From the NCBI RefSeq assembly GCF_032925565.1, contig NZ_CP136708.1:2666001-2730000 (forward strand): a stretch of DNA of 64,000 bases, written 5' to 3'. Position numbers and translations under genes: made by a program. A model generated the notes under the pieces. That model made no database searches and had not been told where the DNA came from. It saw only the letters and a list, made by a program, of their open reading frames with translations. This DNA comes from Alteromonas sp. CI.11.F.A3 (GTDB taxonomy: Bacteria > Pseudomonadota > Gammaproteobacteria > Enterobacterales > Alteromonadaceae). Positions 17,731 to 26,163 of the stretch are shown piece after piece. Each line of letters begins with the position of its first letter. Positions within the stretch are counted from its first letter, which is position 1.

Positions 17731-18984
17731 TTATTCTGCTGCGTATTTGCGGTCAAAGGCATTCGTGAAATCATTAATAAGATCGTCGGTATCTTCAATA
17801 CCTACCGATATTCTTATCATGGTATCTGAAACGCCCATGGCTTCACGCTCTTCTGCTGTATTTTCAAAGTAAATCGTTGGAGCAACAGGCAATGCCAGCG
17901 TACGGTTATCACCTAAGTGCGTAGCGCAAATTACCAACTCTAGGGCATTTAAGAATTGAACTGGGTCAATATCATCAATAAGGGTAAAGCTAAGAATAGC
18001 CCCATAGCCTCTTTTTAACTGCTCTCGCGCCATAAAGTGCTGCGGGTGACTTGCCAGCCCAGGGTAAAATACGTGTTTTACTTTGGGGTGGTTGTCTAAA
18101 AACATCGCAAGTTTCTGTGAATTCTCACACGCTCTACTAAGGCGCAAACTTAACGTTTCCATACCTAACGCGATAGCGGTTGCAGACTGAGGGGCCAGTG
18201 TGGCGCCTAAATCTCGTAACCCTTTTTTCTTAATTTGGGTTAAACCCCATTGGGCTTCATCGGCAACTTGGTAAGCGCTTTTAATGTTTCCAAAGCCTTT
18301 CCAATTGAACAGGCCGGTATCAATAACAGCACCGCCCAACACATTACCGTGACCAGAAATGTATTTAGTCAGTGAGCAAAATATTAGCGAGGCTTTTAAT
18401 TCTTTAGCATAAAAAAGCGGTGGCGGTGTCATGGTGTTATCTACCATAAACAAGATATTACGCTCTTCGCAATACTGACCGATAGCACGTAGGTCGGCAA
18501 CTTGGGTGACCGGGTTAGCTACCGTTTCAGTATAGACCCCTTTCGTATTCGGCAAATACGCTTCTTTAACGTTTTGGATATCCGTTACATCAGCAAAGGT
18601 AATCTGTACGCCATAATCGGCAAGTGTATCGAAGAAGCTTCGCGTATTCCCAAACAGATATTGGCTAACGATAAGATGATCGCCCGCTTTTAAAAGCGAA
18701 AACAAGGTACTGCTAATGGCAGACATACCTGTTGAGAAGCACAACGCCCCTAAGCCGCCCTCAAGGTCGTTAAGCATATTTTGCAATGCGGCAACCGACG
18801 GAGATGATGAGCGCGAATAGACGTGAGCTGCACGTTTGCCCTGAAAAGCATCAATGATACCTTGGGCATCAGAAAATTCGAAAAGTACAGAATTAGAAGT
18901 GCTGGTATGCACGCCGCCATGCTCTGGAGTATTGAGCAAACGATCTGCGTGAACCTGCCGGGTTGTAAATCCCTGTTTTGACAC
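17731..18984 (-). CDS. Cystathionine gamma-synthase/methionine gamma-lyase family PLP enzyme
   Basis: A 417-residue PLP enzyme of the Cys/Met metabolism family. The PLP lysine is in FCSLTKYISGHGN, with the usual HVYSRSSSPSVAALQ segment (Tyr and Arg from the neighbouring subunit), SYLFGNT-like phosphate region and ending ISVGIEDTDDLINDF. Members catalyse gamma-replacement or gamma- or beta-elimination on homoserine esters, cystathionine or methionine. The sequence does not fix which, and no metJ/metL neighbour is present. A PlsC-like acyltransferase gene lies 19 bases upstream on the same strand. Confidence 0.88.
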   Translation of the reverse strand: MSKQGFTTRQVHADRLLNTPEHGGVHTSTSNSVLFEFSDAQGIIDAFQGKRAAHVYSRSSSPSVAALQNMLNDLEGGLGALCFSTGMSAISSTLFSLLKAGDHLIVSQYLFGNTRSFFDTLADYGVQITFADVTDIQNVKEAYLPNTKGVYTETVANPVTQVADLRAIGQYCEERNILFMVDNTMTPPPLFYAKELKASLIFCSLTKYISGHGNVLGGAVIDTGLFNWKGFGNIKSAYQVADEAQWGLTQIKKKGLRDLGATLAPQSATAIALGMETLSLRLSRACENSQKLAMFLDNHPKVKHVFYPGLASHPQHFMAREQLKRGYGAILSFTLIDDIDPVQFLNALELVICATHLGDNRTLALPVAPTIYFENTAEEREAMGVSDTMIRISVGIEDTDDLINDFTNAFDRKYAAE

Positions 18985-19003
18985 GGGTGAACGCTCCGTT
19001 ACG

Positions 19004-19609
19004 TTAGCTGGTTATACAGTTTTTTGGATAATGGGCGCAAACGTTAGCATAAAACGCATAAATAGTTTGCATTTGTTCTTCAATATCGTCGATTTGGTCA
19101 ATAATTGGGCCAAGTACAACGGTTTTCGTGGCGTAATCAAGCCCTAGCAGCTGAATGGGAATATTGGCCTCTTTAGCAATATACATAAAACCGGTTTTCC
19201 AAGGGAATACGCCTTTTCGTGTTCCTTCGGGAGCCAGGGCCAATACTACTTCTTCGCTTTGTTGTATCTGACGTACAATATTATTCACCACCCCATGTGC
19301 TTTACTCCGCTCAATGGGTATGCCGCCAAGCTTCCTAACGATATAACCTAAAGGGGGCGTGAAAATGGTGTGCTTGCCAAAAAAGTTAATGTTAATGCGA
19401 AGTGCAAATACCACCAGTATGCCAATAAAAAAATCCCAGTTTGAGGTGTGTGGCGCTACCGCTAATATCACTTTTTTATCGTTAATGAGTTCGCCTTCCA
19501 CTCGCCAGCCTCGTTTAGTTAAAATAAAACTGCCGCAGGCGCTTAGCCAATGCGGCCATTTGCGTGGTAACTTATTGCCCACTAATTGATGATGAATCGT
19601 TTTTTTCAT
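19004..19609 (-). CDS. 1-acyl-sn-glycerol-3-phosphate acyltransferase family protein (PlsC-like)
   Basis: A 201-residue acyltransferase. APHTSNWDFFIG holds the HX4D catalytic motif and LALAPEGTRKGVFPWKTGF the glycerol-phosphate-binding block. It is short and has little more than the core domain, with a single hydrophobic stretch (GILVVFALRININFF) for membrane contact. Such small PlsC-like proteins acylate lysophosphatidate or related lipids, and some act in hydrolase or ornithine-lipid contexts. The ATG at 19609 has only a weak ribosome site. It is upstream of, and close to, the trans-sulfuration gene. Confidence 0.88.
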   Translation of the reverse strand: MKKTIHHQLVGNKLPRKWPHWLSACGSFILTKRGWRVEGELINDKKVILAVAPHTSNWDFFIGILVVFALRININFFGKHTIFTPPLGYIVRKLGGIPIERSKAHGVVNNIVRQIQQSEEVVLALAPEGTRKGVFPWKTGFMYIAKEANIPIQLLGLDYATKTVVLGPIIDQIDDIEEQMQTIYAFYANVCAHYPKNCITS

Positions 19610-19745
19610 TCTTGTTATTCTCTTACTACTTACTACGTTTTAGCGGGTAAGCATAAAAAAGTTAGCGGCAATCCACCACCTTTACGTGAGATTGAATGCG
19701 GTTACAGTGTTCATTATTCACAACAGTCAGCGAGTAAATGTGTAT

Positions 19746-20510
19746 ATGTGCATATTGTTTATTGCAGTAGACCAAAGTCAGGAATTCCCTTTAGTTATTG
19801 CAGCAAATAGAGATGAATTTCACGCTAGACCCACTGCTGCGTCTGGGTTTTGGGAAAATTACTCACATGTGCTTGCAGGCCGTGATTTGCAAGCAAATGG
19901 CACATGGACGGGCGTTACGCGTAACGGGAAAGTGGCCGCATTAACCAATATTAGAGCCCCAGAAACGATTAAAACTGATGCTATTTCTCGCGGCGGGTTA
20001 GTAGCAGATTGGCTTGTCGATGAGGCAATGAAACAGCCCACCTACCTAGAAGCATTACGTGCAAACCGGCACCAGTATAACGGTTACAATCTGGTTTATG
20101 GCGATGTAAAATCACTCGCGGTATACAACAACTTCGAAGACACCCACGCTAGGTTAACCCAGGGTGTTTATGGATTATCCAATGCGAACTTAACGACACC
20201 TTGGCCAAAAGTCACCAAGGGAATAGCGTCGTTAACCGATTACGTGAGCCAAAATAACCAGCTTGATACTGAGGCACTTTTCGCGATTTTAAAAGACGAA
20301 GACAAAGCATCTGATCATGCACTGCCCAATACAGGCATTGGGTATGAATGGGAAAAACGTTTGTCGTCTATTTTTATCCAATCACCAGAATATGGTACTC
20401 GTACTTCTACCCTGCTTCTTGTCGATAGCCACCAGCGAATACATTGGTATGAACGTACCTTTAATGCGCGCGGTGACGTGGTAGGTAACCAACATTTTAC
20501 CATTGGTTAA
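19746..20510 (+). CDS. NRDE family protein (TANGO2-like)
   Basis: A 254-residue protein beginning MCILFIAV...FPLVIAANRDEFHARPT. The Cys at position 2 and the NRDE motif define the TANGO2/DUF833 family, a group with an Ntn-hydrolase-like start. The frame is open from 19686, but ATG at 19746 exposes the conserved Cys2, so it is chosen despite a weak ribosome site. Biochemical function is unresolved; eukaryotic relatives are linked to haem or lipid handling. WTGVTRNGKVAALTNIR is the second conserved block. A hairpin CACTTG-GGTG-CAAGTG follows at 20534-20549. The family call is firm, the function is not. Confidence 0.88.
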   Translation: MCILFIAVDQSQEFPLVIAANRDEFHARPTAASGFWENYSHVLAGRDLQANGTWTGVTRNGKVAALTNIRAPETIKTDAISRGGLVADWLVDEAMKQPTYLEALRANRHQYNGYNLVYGDVKSLAVYNNFEDTHARLTQGVYGLSNANLTTPWPKVTKGIASLTDYVSQNNQLDTEALFAILKDEDKASDHALPNTGIGYEWEKRLSSIFIQSPEYGTRTSTLLLVDSHQRIHWYERTFNARGDVVGNQHFTIG

Positions 20511-20717
20511 GTAGTATTCTGCCCGCCACTACACACTTGGGTGCAAGTGAAAGCGCGTATGAAGCGTATTAACTGACACGGATTTTGTGATGTGTATTTC
20601 GTTTTACACCACAAATACCGATTTAATGACATATTTTCTACTATAAAGGGTCGTTTTTTCTACCATCGGTGGCATAATGCGTGCCTGCTATTTTTTGCAT
20701 TGCAACGAGGAAATATC

Positions 20718-21908
20718 GTGTTTGAAGTATTACCCCATCTCGCCCCAGACCCAATACTTGGTTTGTCAGCTGCTTATCGTGAAGATTTAAATTCTCATAA
20801 AATCGACTTAGGTGTCGGTGTTTATAAAGATGAGCAAGGTAATACCCCTATTCTTACTAGCGTAGCGAAAGCGCAACAACTGTTGTTAGAACGCGAAACC
20901 AGCAAAACTTATATTACCCCGCAAGGTAATCAGGGTTACATCGACAATATGCTTACTTTGCTTTTAGGCAAGAGCAGCCCTGTATTGCTTGCTGACCGTG
21001 TTGCCGCGGTTCAAGCACCAGGCGGGTGTGGTGCGCTTCGCATTCTTTCAGAATTACTGGTTCGTTGTAACGAGAACGCTAAAGTATGGGTAAGCGACCC
21101 AACATGGGCTAACCACATTCCATTAATTGGATCGGCTGGTCTTAAAATTGAAACCTACCCGTACTTCGATAAAGCGTCAGCTAGCATTCGCTTCGATGCC
21201 ATGATGGATACCCTTCGCGGTGTTGAAAAAGGCGATATCGTGTTACTTCACGGTTGCTGCCACAACCCAACGGGTGCAGATTTAACGAATGCACAGTGGG
21301 ACGAAGTACTCGCGGTTGCTAAAGAGCGTGAGTTCCTACCTTTCATTGACGTTGCTTACTTAGGTTTCGGTGAAGGCTTAGATGAAGATGCATATGGCCT
21401 TCGTCTATTGGTAGAAAACCTACCAGAAGTAATTGTTGCAGCGTCTTGCTCTAAAAACTTCGGTTTATACCGTGAGCGTGTTGGTCTTGCTGCCATCATT
21501 ACTGCTGATACTAACACTCGCAAGATTGCTCAAGGCCAAATTCAATCTATTGCTCGTGGTATTTATTCTATGCCACCTAGCTACGGCGGTGCCTTGGTTG
21601 ATATTATCTTGTCTGACGAATCGCTTAACCAAGAATGGGTAAATGAAGTAGACGAAATGCGTAACCGCATGAAGTCTCTACGTGCCATGCTGGTTAAGAA
21701 TCTACACGACAATGGTTCGCCCAAAGATTTCAGCTTCGTAAACGATCAGAAAGGCATGTTCTCGTTCTTATGTATTACTCCAGAGCAAGTACGTGAAGTG
21801 CGTGAAAAGCACAGTGTTTACTTCGTTGACTCTAGCCGCGTGAACATTGCGGGTATTAACTCAGAGAACGTTGAAACACTAGCGAAAGCCTTAGTTTCAG
21901 TATTATAA
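20718..21908 (+). CDS. Aspartate/aromatic amino-acid aminotransferase, class I
   Basis: A 396-residue PLP aminotransferase of the AspC/TyrB type. The PLP lysine is in SCSKNFGLYRERVG, HGCCHNPTGADL contacts PLP, and the C-terminal SSRVNIAGIN carries the substrate-binding Arg. Length matches the family exactly when GTG at 20718 is used. That GTG follows ACGAGGAA at ideal spacing, whereas the upstream open frame from 20592 has no family similarity. It transfers amino groups between glutamate and aspartate or aromatic 2-oxo acids; which is preferred cannot be told here. Confidence 0.93.
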   Translation: MFEVLPHLAPDPILGLSAAYREDLNSHKIDLGVGVYKDEQGNTPILTSVAKAQQLLLERETSKTYITPQGNQGYIDNMLTLLLGKSSPVLLADRVAAVQAPGGCGALRILSELLVRCNENAKVWVSDPTWANHIPLIGSAGLKIETYPYFDKASASIRFDAMMDTLRGVEKGDIVLLHGCCHNPTGADLTNAQWDEVLAVAKEREFLPFIDVAYLGFGEGLDEDAYGLRLLVENLPEVIVAASCSKNFGLYRERVGLAAIITADTNTRKIAQGQIQSIARGIYSMPPSYGGALVDIILSDESLNQEWVNEVDEMRNRMKSLRAMLVKNLHDNGSPKDFSFVNDQKGMFSFLCITPEQVREVREKHSVYFVDSSRVNIAGINSENVETLAKALVSVL

Positions 21909-21940
21909 GAACTCGGTATTATAAGAGTCAGTACTGTAAG
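21900..21940 (+). repeat. Direct repeats spanning the aminotransferase stop codon
   Basis: GTATTATAAGA at 21900-21910 includes the TAA stop and is repeated exactly at 21916-21926 (period 16). A third degenerate copy, GTACTGTAAG, lies at 21931-21940. Confidence 0.7.
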
Positions 21941-21957
21941 CTTTACCTCATAAATGC

Positions 21958-21988
21958 AAAAGGGCTGCGTAAAAACGCAGCCCTTTTT
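21958..21988 (+). terminator. Intrinsic terminator of the aminotransferase gene
   Basis: A 13-base stem, AAAAGGGCTGCGT with ACGCAGCCCTTTT around AAAA, running into T residues. Confidence 0.95.
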
Positions 21989-22073
21989 GTTTGTATAAAA
22001 TGTTTGCCTATCTCCTAAGAAACACCGTGTTTAACTCGGCTCACTTAGTTCGTCCCGCTTGAAATTATAAAGG

Positions 22074-22523
22074 CTAGCGCGTGCCTGCGGTAATCATTCT
22101 ATCTAACGCATTGGCGAAGTTCTGTTTATCACGCTGAGAGAACGCTTTAGGCCCACCCGTATGTTCACCGCTTGAACGCATGGTATCCATAAAATCTCGC
22201 ATGGTAAGCGCGGCGCGGATGGACGACTTGTCGTACTCATCGCCTCGGGTATTCATAGCTTTGGCATTCTTAGCCAAAATATCAGCTGCCAATGGAATAT
22301 CTCCGGTTATCACCAAATCACCGGCTTCTATCTTTTCAACAATGTAATCATCTGCTGCATCAAAACCAGAGGGCACGATAGTAAGGGTAATGTGTTTATC
22401 TGGTGGTACAGACATAGAATGATTAGCAACTAAAGACAAAGGCAGGCCGGTACGTCGAGCTGCCTTAAAAAGAATGTCTTTAATCACACTGGGACACGCA
22501 TCTGCGTCAACCCATATATGCAT
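22074..22523 (-). CDS. yaiI: YaiI/YqxD family protein (UPF0178, DUF188)
   Basis: A 149-residue protein of the conserved UPF0178 family. MHIWVDADACPSVIKDILFKAARR with its acidic DADAC start and the later GDLVITGDIPLAADILAKNA are the family blocks, suggesting a PIN-like nuclease fold with metal-binding Asp residues. The role is not established. It follows the first SDR gene by 21 bases and is the last gene of the minus-strand acyl-CoA dehydrogenase operon. This position may be simple co-transcription. Confidence 0.92.
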   Translation of the reverse strand: MHIWVDADACPSVIKDILFKAARRTGLPLSLVANHSMSVPPDKHITLTIVPSGFDAADDYIVEKIEAGDLVITGDIPLAADILAKNAKAMNTRGDEYDKSSIRAALTMRDFMDTMRSSGEHTGGPKAFSQRDKQNFANALDRMITAGTR

Positions 22524-22544
22524 GGTAAAATCTCGTTAGCGTTT

Positions 22545-23306
22545 TTACGCTAGCATACCACCATCAACTACAACTGTCGTGCCTGTGGTGTAGCTAGATG
22601 CATCAGACACTAAGTACAATACTGTACCTGCCATTTCGTCAGGATCAGCAACACGACCTAGTGGGATCACTTTAAGCGCATGCTTCAAAATTTGATCGTT
22701 TGAAGTCAATGCAGAAGCAAACTTGGTATCGGTTAATCCAGGTAATAACGCATTAACACGGATATTTAGACTACCACATTCTTTCGCGAACGATTTTGTC
22801 ATGCTAATAACTGCAGCTTTCGTAATAGAGTAAATACCCTGCATATCGCCAGGTGTTACCCCGTTAACTGACGCCGTATTTAGAATGACACCGCCGCCCT
22901 GCTCTTTCATCATTTTGCCCGCTTCAATAGACATAAAGAAGTAACCACGAATGTTCACATCTACTGTCTTATCGTAAGCGCCTAAATCGGTATCTAGGAT
23001 ATGCCCAAAGTACGGGTTAGCTGCGGCATTGTTCACTAAAATATCTAGCTTACCGAAGTCGCTTTTAATCGCAGCAAATGCGTTCGTAATTTGCTCCATC
23101 TCGCCAACATGGCATGCAAGTGCTGTTGCTTTACCACCTGCATCGCGAATTGACGAGGCAACCGCTTCACAGCCATCAATTTTACGACTAGAAACGATAA
23201 CGTGTGCGCCATATTGCGCTAACAAGCGAGCGATTGATTCACCAATACCGCGGCTAGCACCTGTTACTAACGCAACCTTGCCAGTTAAATCGAATAAGTT
23301 TTTCAT
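22545..23306 (-). CDS. SDR family oxidoreductase (classical short chain)
   Basis: A 253-residue NAD(P)-dependent dehydrogenase. TGASRGIGESIARLLA binds the nucleotide, NNAA is the stabilising motif, and Ser in NTASVNG, with Tyr and Lys in YSITKAA, form the active site. It is followed by the C-terminal LGRVADPDEMAGTVLYLVSDASSYTTGTTVVVDGGM. The substrate is unknown. Position within a unit led by an acyl-CoA dehydrogenase suggests a 3-hydroxyacyl or alcohol intermediate of an acyl-CoA breakdown route. A second SDR of similar length lies 76 bases upstream. Confidence 0.9.
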   Translation of the reverse strand: MKNLFDLTGKVALVTGASRGIGESIARLLAQYGAHVIVSSRKIDGCEAVASSIRDAGGKATALACHVGEMEQITNAFAAIKSDFGKLDILVNNAAANPYFGHILDTDLGAYDKTVDVNIRGYFFMSIEAGKMMKEQGGGVILNTASVNGVTPGDMQGIYSITKAAVISMTKSFAKECGSLNIRVNALLPGLTDTKFASALTSNDQILKHALKVIPLGRVADPDEMAGTVLYLVSDASSYTTGTTVVVDGGMLA

Positions 23307-23382
23307 AATAGTTTTCCCTTTTTAAATCTGTCACGCTTTTTTTCAAACGCAATAATTTTATCCAACGAAAGAAATTGAGTGA

Positions 23383-24147
23383 TTAGGCCAGCATGCCGCC
23401 ATCAAGTACTACCGATTGCCCTGTCATGAATGAAGACTCGTCACTACACAACCATGCTATCGCATTCGCTATTTCTTCAGGTTTACCTAGACGCTTCATG
23501 GGGTTTGCACCCACCATAGCTTTTTGGCCGCGCTCGTCTAATTTAGACAACACGCCCTGCACCATCGGCGTATCAACAAAGCTTGGACACACCGCATTGA
23601 TGCGAATATTGGCTCGAGCATATTCCACCGCTGCCGATTTAGTTAGGCCAATAACACCGTGTTTAGATGCACTATAAGCACTGATCATAGGCGCTGAGCG
23701 TAAGCCAGCCACCGACGCAATGTTGATGATATGACCACCACCATTGACCGTCATATGTTTAAGCGCATTTTTCATGCAATACCACACGCCCGCAAGATTC
23801 ACCTGAATGTTCTTCATGAACATGGCATCGTCTACTTCAGTAAGGGGTGCTGGAAAATGGTCTATACCTGCGTTATTGATGATTACATCGAGCTTAGCTT
23901 GCTGTGAAAACGCCGCTTCAAACATGGCATTCACTTCTGCAGGCTCGGTCACATCCACCTTTACTGCATAGGCATTACCGCCCGTTTCTTTGAGCTCATG
24001 CACTAAAGCTTCAGCAGCATCTATATTCAAATCGGCAACACCGACCAATGCCCCGCGCTCACACAAGGTTTTGGCCGAAGCCGCGCCAATACCTGAACCG
24101 CCACCGGTAATAAGGATATGTTTCCCTTCTACGTTTGATGCCACCAT
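23383..24147 (-). CDS. SDR family oxidoreductase (second copy in the operon)
   Basis: A 254-residue classical SDR. TGGGSGIGAASAKTL is the Rossmann motif, and NNAG is followed by Ser in NIASVAG and the YSASKHG Tyr/Lys pair. DLNIDAAEA after the second strand, with its Asp, favours NAD over NADP. It ends with the usual FMTGQSVVLDGGMLA. It is only distantly like the neighbouring SDR, so they probably act on different intermediates. It is 75 bases downstream of the acyl-CoA dehydrogenase gene, in the same orientation. Confidence 0.9.
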   Translation of the reverse strand: MVASNVEGKHILITGGGSGIGAASAKTLCERGALVGVADLNIDAAEALVHELKETGGNAYAVKVDVTEPAEVNAMFEAAFSQQAKLDVIINNAGIDHFPAPLTEVDDAMFMKNIQVNLAGVWYCMKNALKHMTVNGGGHIINIASVAGLRSAPMISAYSASKHGVIGLTKSAAVEYARANIRINAVCPSFVDTPMVQGVLSKLDERGQKAMVGANPMKRLGKPEEIANAIAWLCSDESSFMTGQSVVLDGGMLA

Positions 24148-24222
24148 TGTTATTGCCCTACCTTAATGTTTGATGCTATTTGCCGTTGTTGATTTGTCAT
24201 TGTTATGTCCTTTAAGCCGTTA

Positions 24223-26025
24223 TTAAAAATAACTGGCTTTCACATTTTCACAGGTTGGTTCTTGTGACGTAATGACTTCTATATCGCGTTTTACTAACGG
24301 TAATTCCCAATTAAGGAAGTATTCAGCGGCTGCCATTTTTCCTTCATAGAAATCGCTGTCTTGACCACTTGCGCCGTTAACCAATGCTTGCTCGGCAACA
24401 TTCGCCTGGCGTAACCATATCCAACTCACTACGCAAGCAGAGAATATATTCAAAAAGCAGCTTGCGTTGGTCAGTAACACGGCTTGTTTGTCTGAGCGTA
24501 AGTCACCAGCCGCTTGCTGAATGAGCCCGCCAAGTTGGTCAAGATAAGGTTTAAGTTTCGCCGCTAACAGTTGAGCTCGCGGTGTGGTAGCCGCTTTCAT
24601 GTCGTGAGAAACACGGGCCAGTAATACTTGAAGCCCTTTTCCTTCGCTTTGCCATAATTTACGGCCTAGCAAATCCAATGCTTGAATACCGTTTGTTCCT
24701 TCATGAATAGGGTTCAAACGGTTATCACGCCAGCACTGTTCTACGGGGTATTCACGGGTATAGCCTGCGCCACCTAGAATTTGAATGGCTAAGTCGTTAG
24801 CTTTAGGGCCAAATTCAGAAGGCCACGCTTTAAATACTGGGGTAAGTAGCTCGAGTAACTGGGAAATTTCGGTACGTTTCGCGGTGTCTTCTTCCGTTTC
24901 TAACGCATCAATTAAGGTACTGCCGTATAAACATAGTGCCATGCCGCCTTCACAGTACGACTTTTGCGCTAGCAACATGCGACGCACGTCACCATGGTTA
25001 ATAATTGGCGTAGCCTCATCTTCTGGGGCTAATTTTGGCGCTGCACGGCCTTGGGTTCTGTCTTTTGCATACTCAAGAGAATAGCGATAGCCGCGATAAC
25101 CAATCATAGCAGCACCGTAACCTACACCAATACGCGCCTCGTTCATCATCATAAACATATAACGCAAGCCTTGGTGCGGCTCACCCACTAGGTAACCATG
25201 ACAATCACAGTTCTCACCAAACGTAAGCGCGGTAGAAGTGGTTCCGCGATAACCCATTTTATGTATTAGGCCAGCTAGCGTAACGTCGTTACGTGGGCCT
25301 GGGTTACCGTTTTCATCTAAACGGTATTTAGGAACAACAAATAACGAAATACCTTTTACGCCCGCAGGGCCGCCAGGTATTTTCGCTAATACCAAATGAA
25401 CAATGTTGTCTGATAATTCATGTTCGCCGGCAGAAATATAAAGCTTACTGCCCTTCACGCGATATGTACCATCTTCATTAAGGGTCGCCGAAGTGCGAAT
25501 ATCTGCTAGTCCAGAACCGGCATGAGGCTCCGTTAATGCCATAGTGCCGGTAAAGTCACCTGTGAGCATTTTAGGCAAAAAGGCTTGCTTGGTTTCTTCG
25601 TTGGCAAAATGCTTCACCACATTTGCGGCGGCAGCAGTAAGAAAAGGATACGCAGTGGTGGAAGGGTTCGCGGCTAAGAAATAACCCGCACATGCATTCA
25701 TAATGGTAACGGGTAACTGCATTCCGCCATCTTCGTAATCGAAGTGACCTGCAATAAAGCCCGACTCACGATAAGTATCAAAGGCTTTTTTAACCTCACC
25801 TATCATGGTGACTTTTTTGCCATCGAAAGTTGGCTCATCTTTATCGGCAATAGCGTTATGAGGTAGAAACAGCTCTTCAGCCATTTTCTCTGCCATATCA
25901 ATAACGGCATTAAACGTTTCAACGTTATGTTCCTCAAAACGGGCCTTTTCACACAAAGACTGTGTATTTAATACTTCGTAAAGTTGGAATTGCATTTCCC
26001 GACGGGGAATAAGTTGATCAGCCAT
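24223..26025 (-). CDS. Acyl-CoA dehydrogenase with C-terminal extension (DmdC/FadE-like)
   Basis: A 600-residue flavoprotein that oxidises an acyl-CoA to the 2-enoyl-CoA and passes electrons to ETF. ALTEPHAGSGLADI is the flavin-binding segment; the catalytic Glu is in NPIHEGTNGIQ. Residues from about 470 onward are the ACAD C-terminal domain seen in 3-methylmercaptopropionyl-CoA and related dehydrogenases. The open frame extends upstream to 26127, but MADQLIPRREMQFQLYEVLN at 26025 is the normal N-terminus. It heads an operon with two SDR genes and yaiI, divergent from an AraC-type regulator. Its substrate is not readable from sequence. Confidence 0.92.
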   Translation of the reverse strand: MADQLIPRREMQFQLYEVLNTQSLCEKARFEEHNVETFNAVIDMAEKMAEELFLPHNAIADKDEPTFDGKKVTMIGEVKKAFDTYRESGFIAGHFDYEDGGMQLPVTIMNACAGYFLAANPSTTAYPFLTAAAANVVKHFANEETKQAFLPKMLTGDFTGTMALTEPHAGSGLADIRTSATLNEDGTYRVKGSKLYISAGEHELSDNIVHLVLAKIPGGPAGVKGISLFVVPKYRLDENGNPGPRNDVTLAGLIHKMGYRGTTSTALTFGENCDCHGYLVGEPHQGLRYMFMMMNEARIGVGYGAAMIGYRGYRYSLEYAKDRTQGRAAPKLAPEDEATPIINHGDVRRMLLAQKSYCEGGMALCLYGSTLIDALETEEDTAKRTEISQLLELLTPVFKAWPSEFGPKANDLAIQILGGAGYTREYPVEQCWRDNRLNPIHEGTNGIQALDLLGRKLWQSEGKGLQVLLARVSHDMKAATTPRAQLLAAKLKPYLDQLGGLIQQAAGDLRSDKQAVLLTNASCFLNIFSACVVSWIWLRQANVAEQALVNGASGQDSDFYEGKMAAAEYFLNWELPLVKRDIEVITSQEPTCENVKASYF

Positions 26026-26058
26026 AATAAAGTCCATGAGCAAATTGTTAATGCATTG

Positions 26059-26114
26059 TGTCATATTCGTTATCATGCCATTATTGTCATTTATGACACA
26101 ATCATGGTCATTTA
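26059..26114. promoter_or_regulatory. Candidate operator region between acyl-CoA dehydrogenase and AraC-type regulator
   Basis: TGTCATTTA (26085-26093) and GGTCATTTA (26106-26114) are direct repeats 21 bases apart, and TGTCAT recurs at 26059-26064. TGTCAT-TT-ATGACA at 26085-26098 is also a perfect palindrome. Direct repeats two helical turns apart fit an AraC-family activator, and the divergent regulator is the obvious candidate. Confidence 0.5.
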
Positions 26115-26163
26115 CGCCAACAATCACTGTTAGTTATCGTATCTAATAAACTGTATTATTTTT

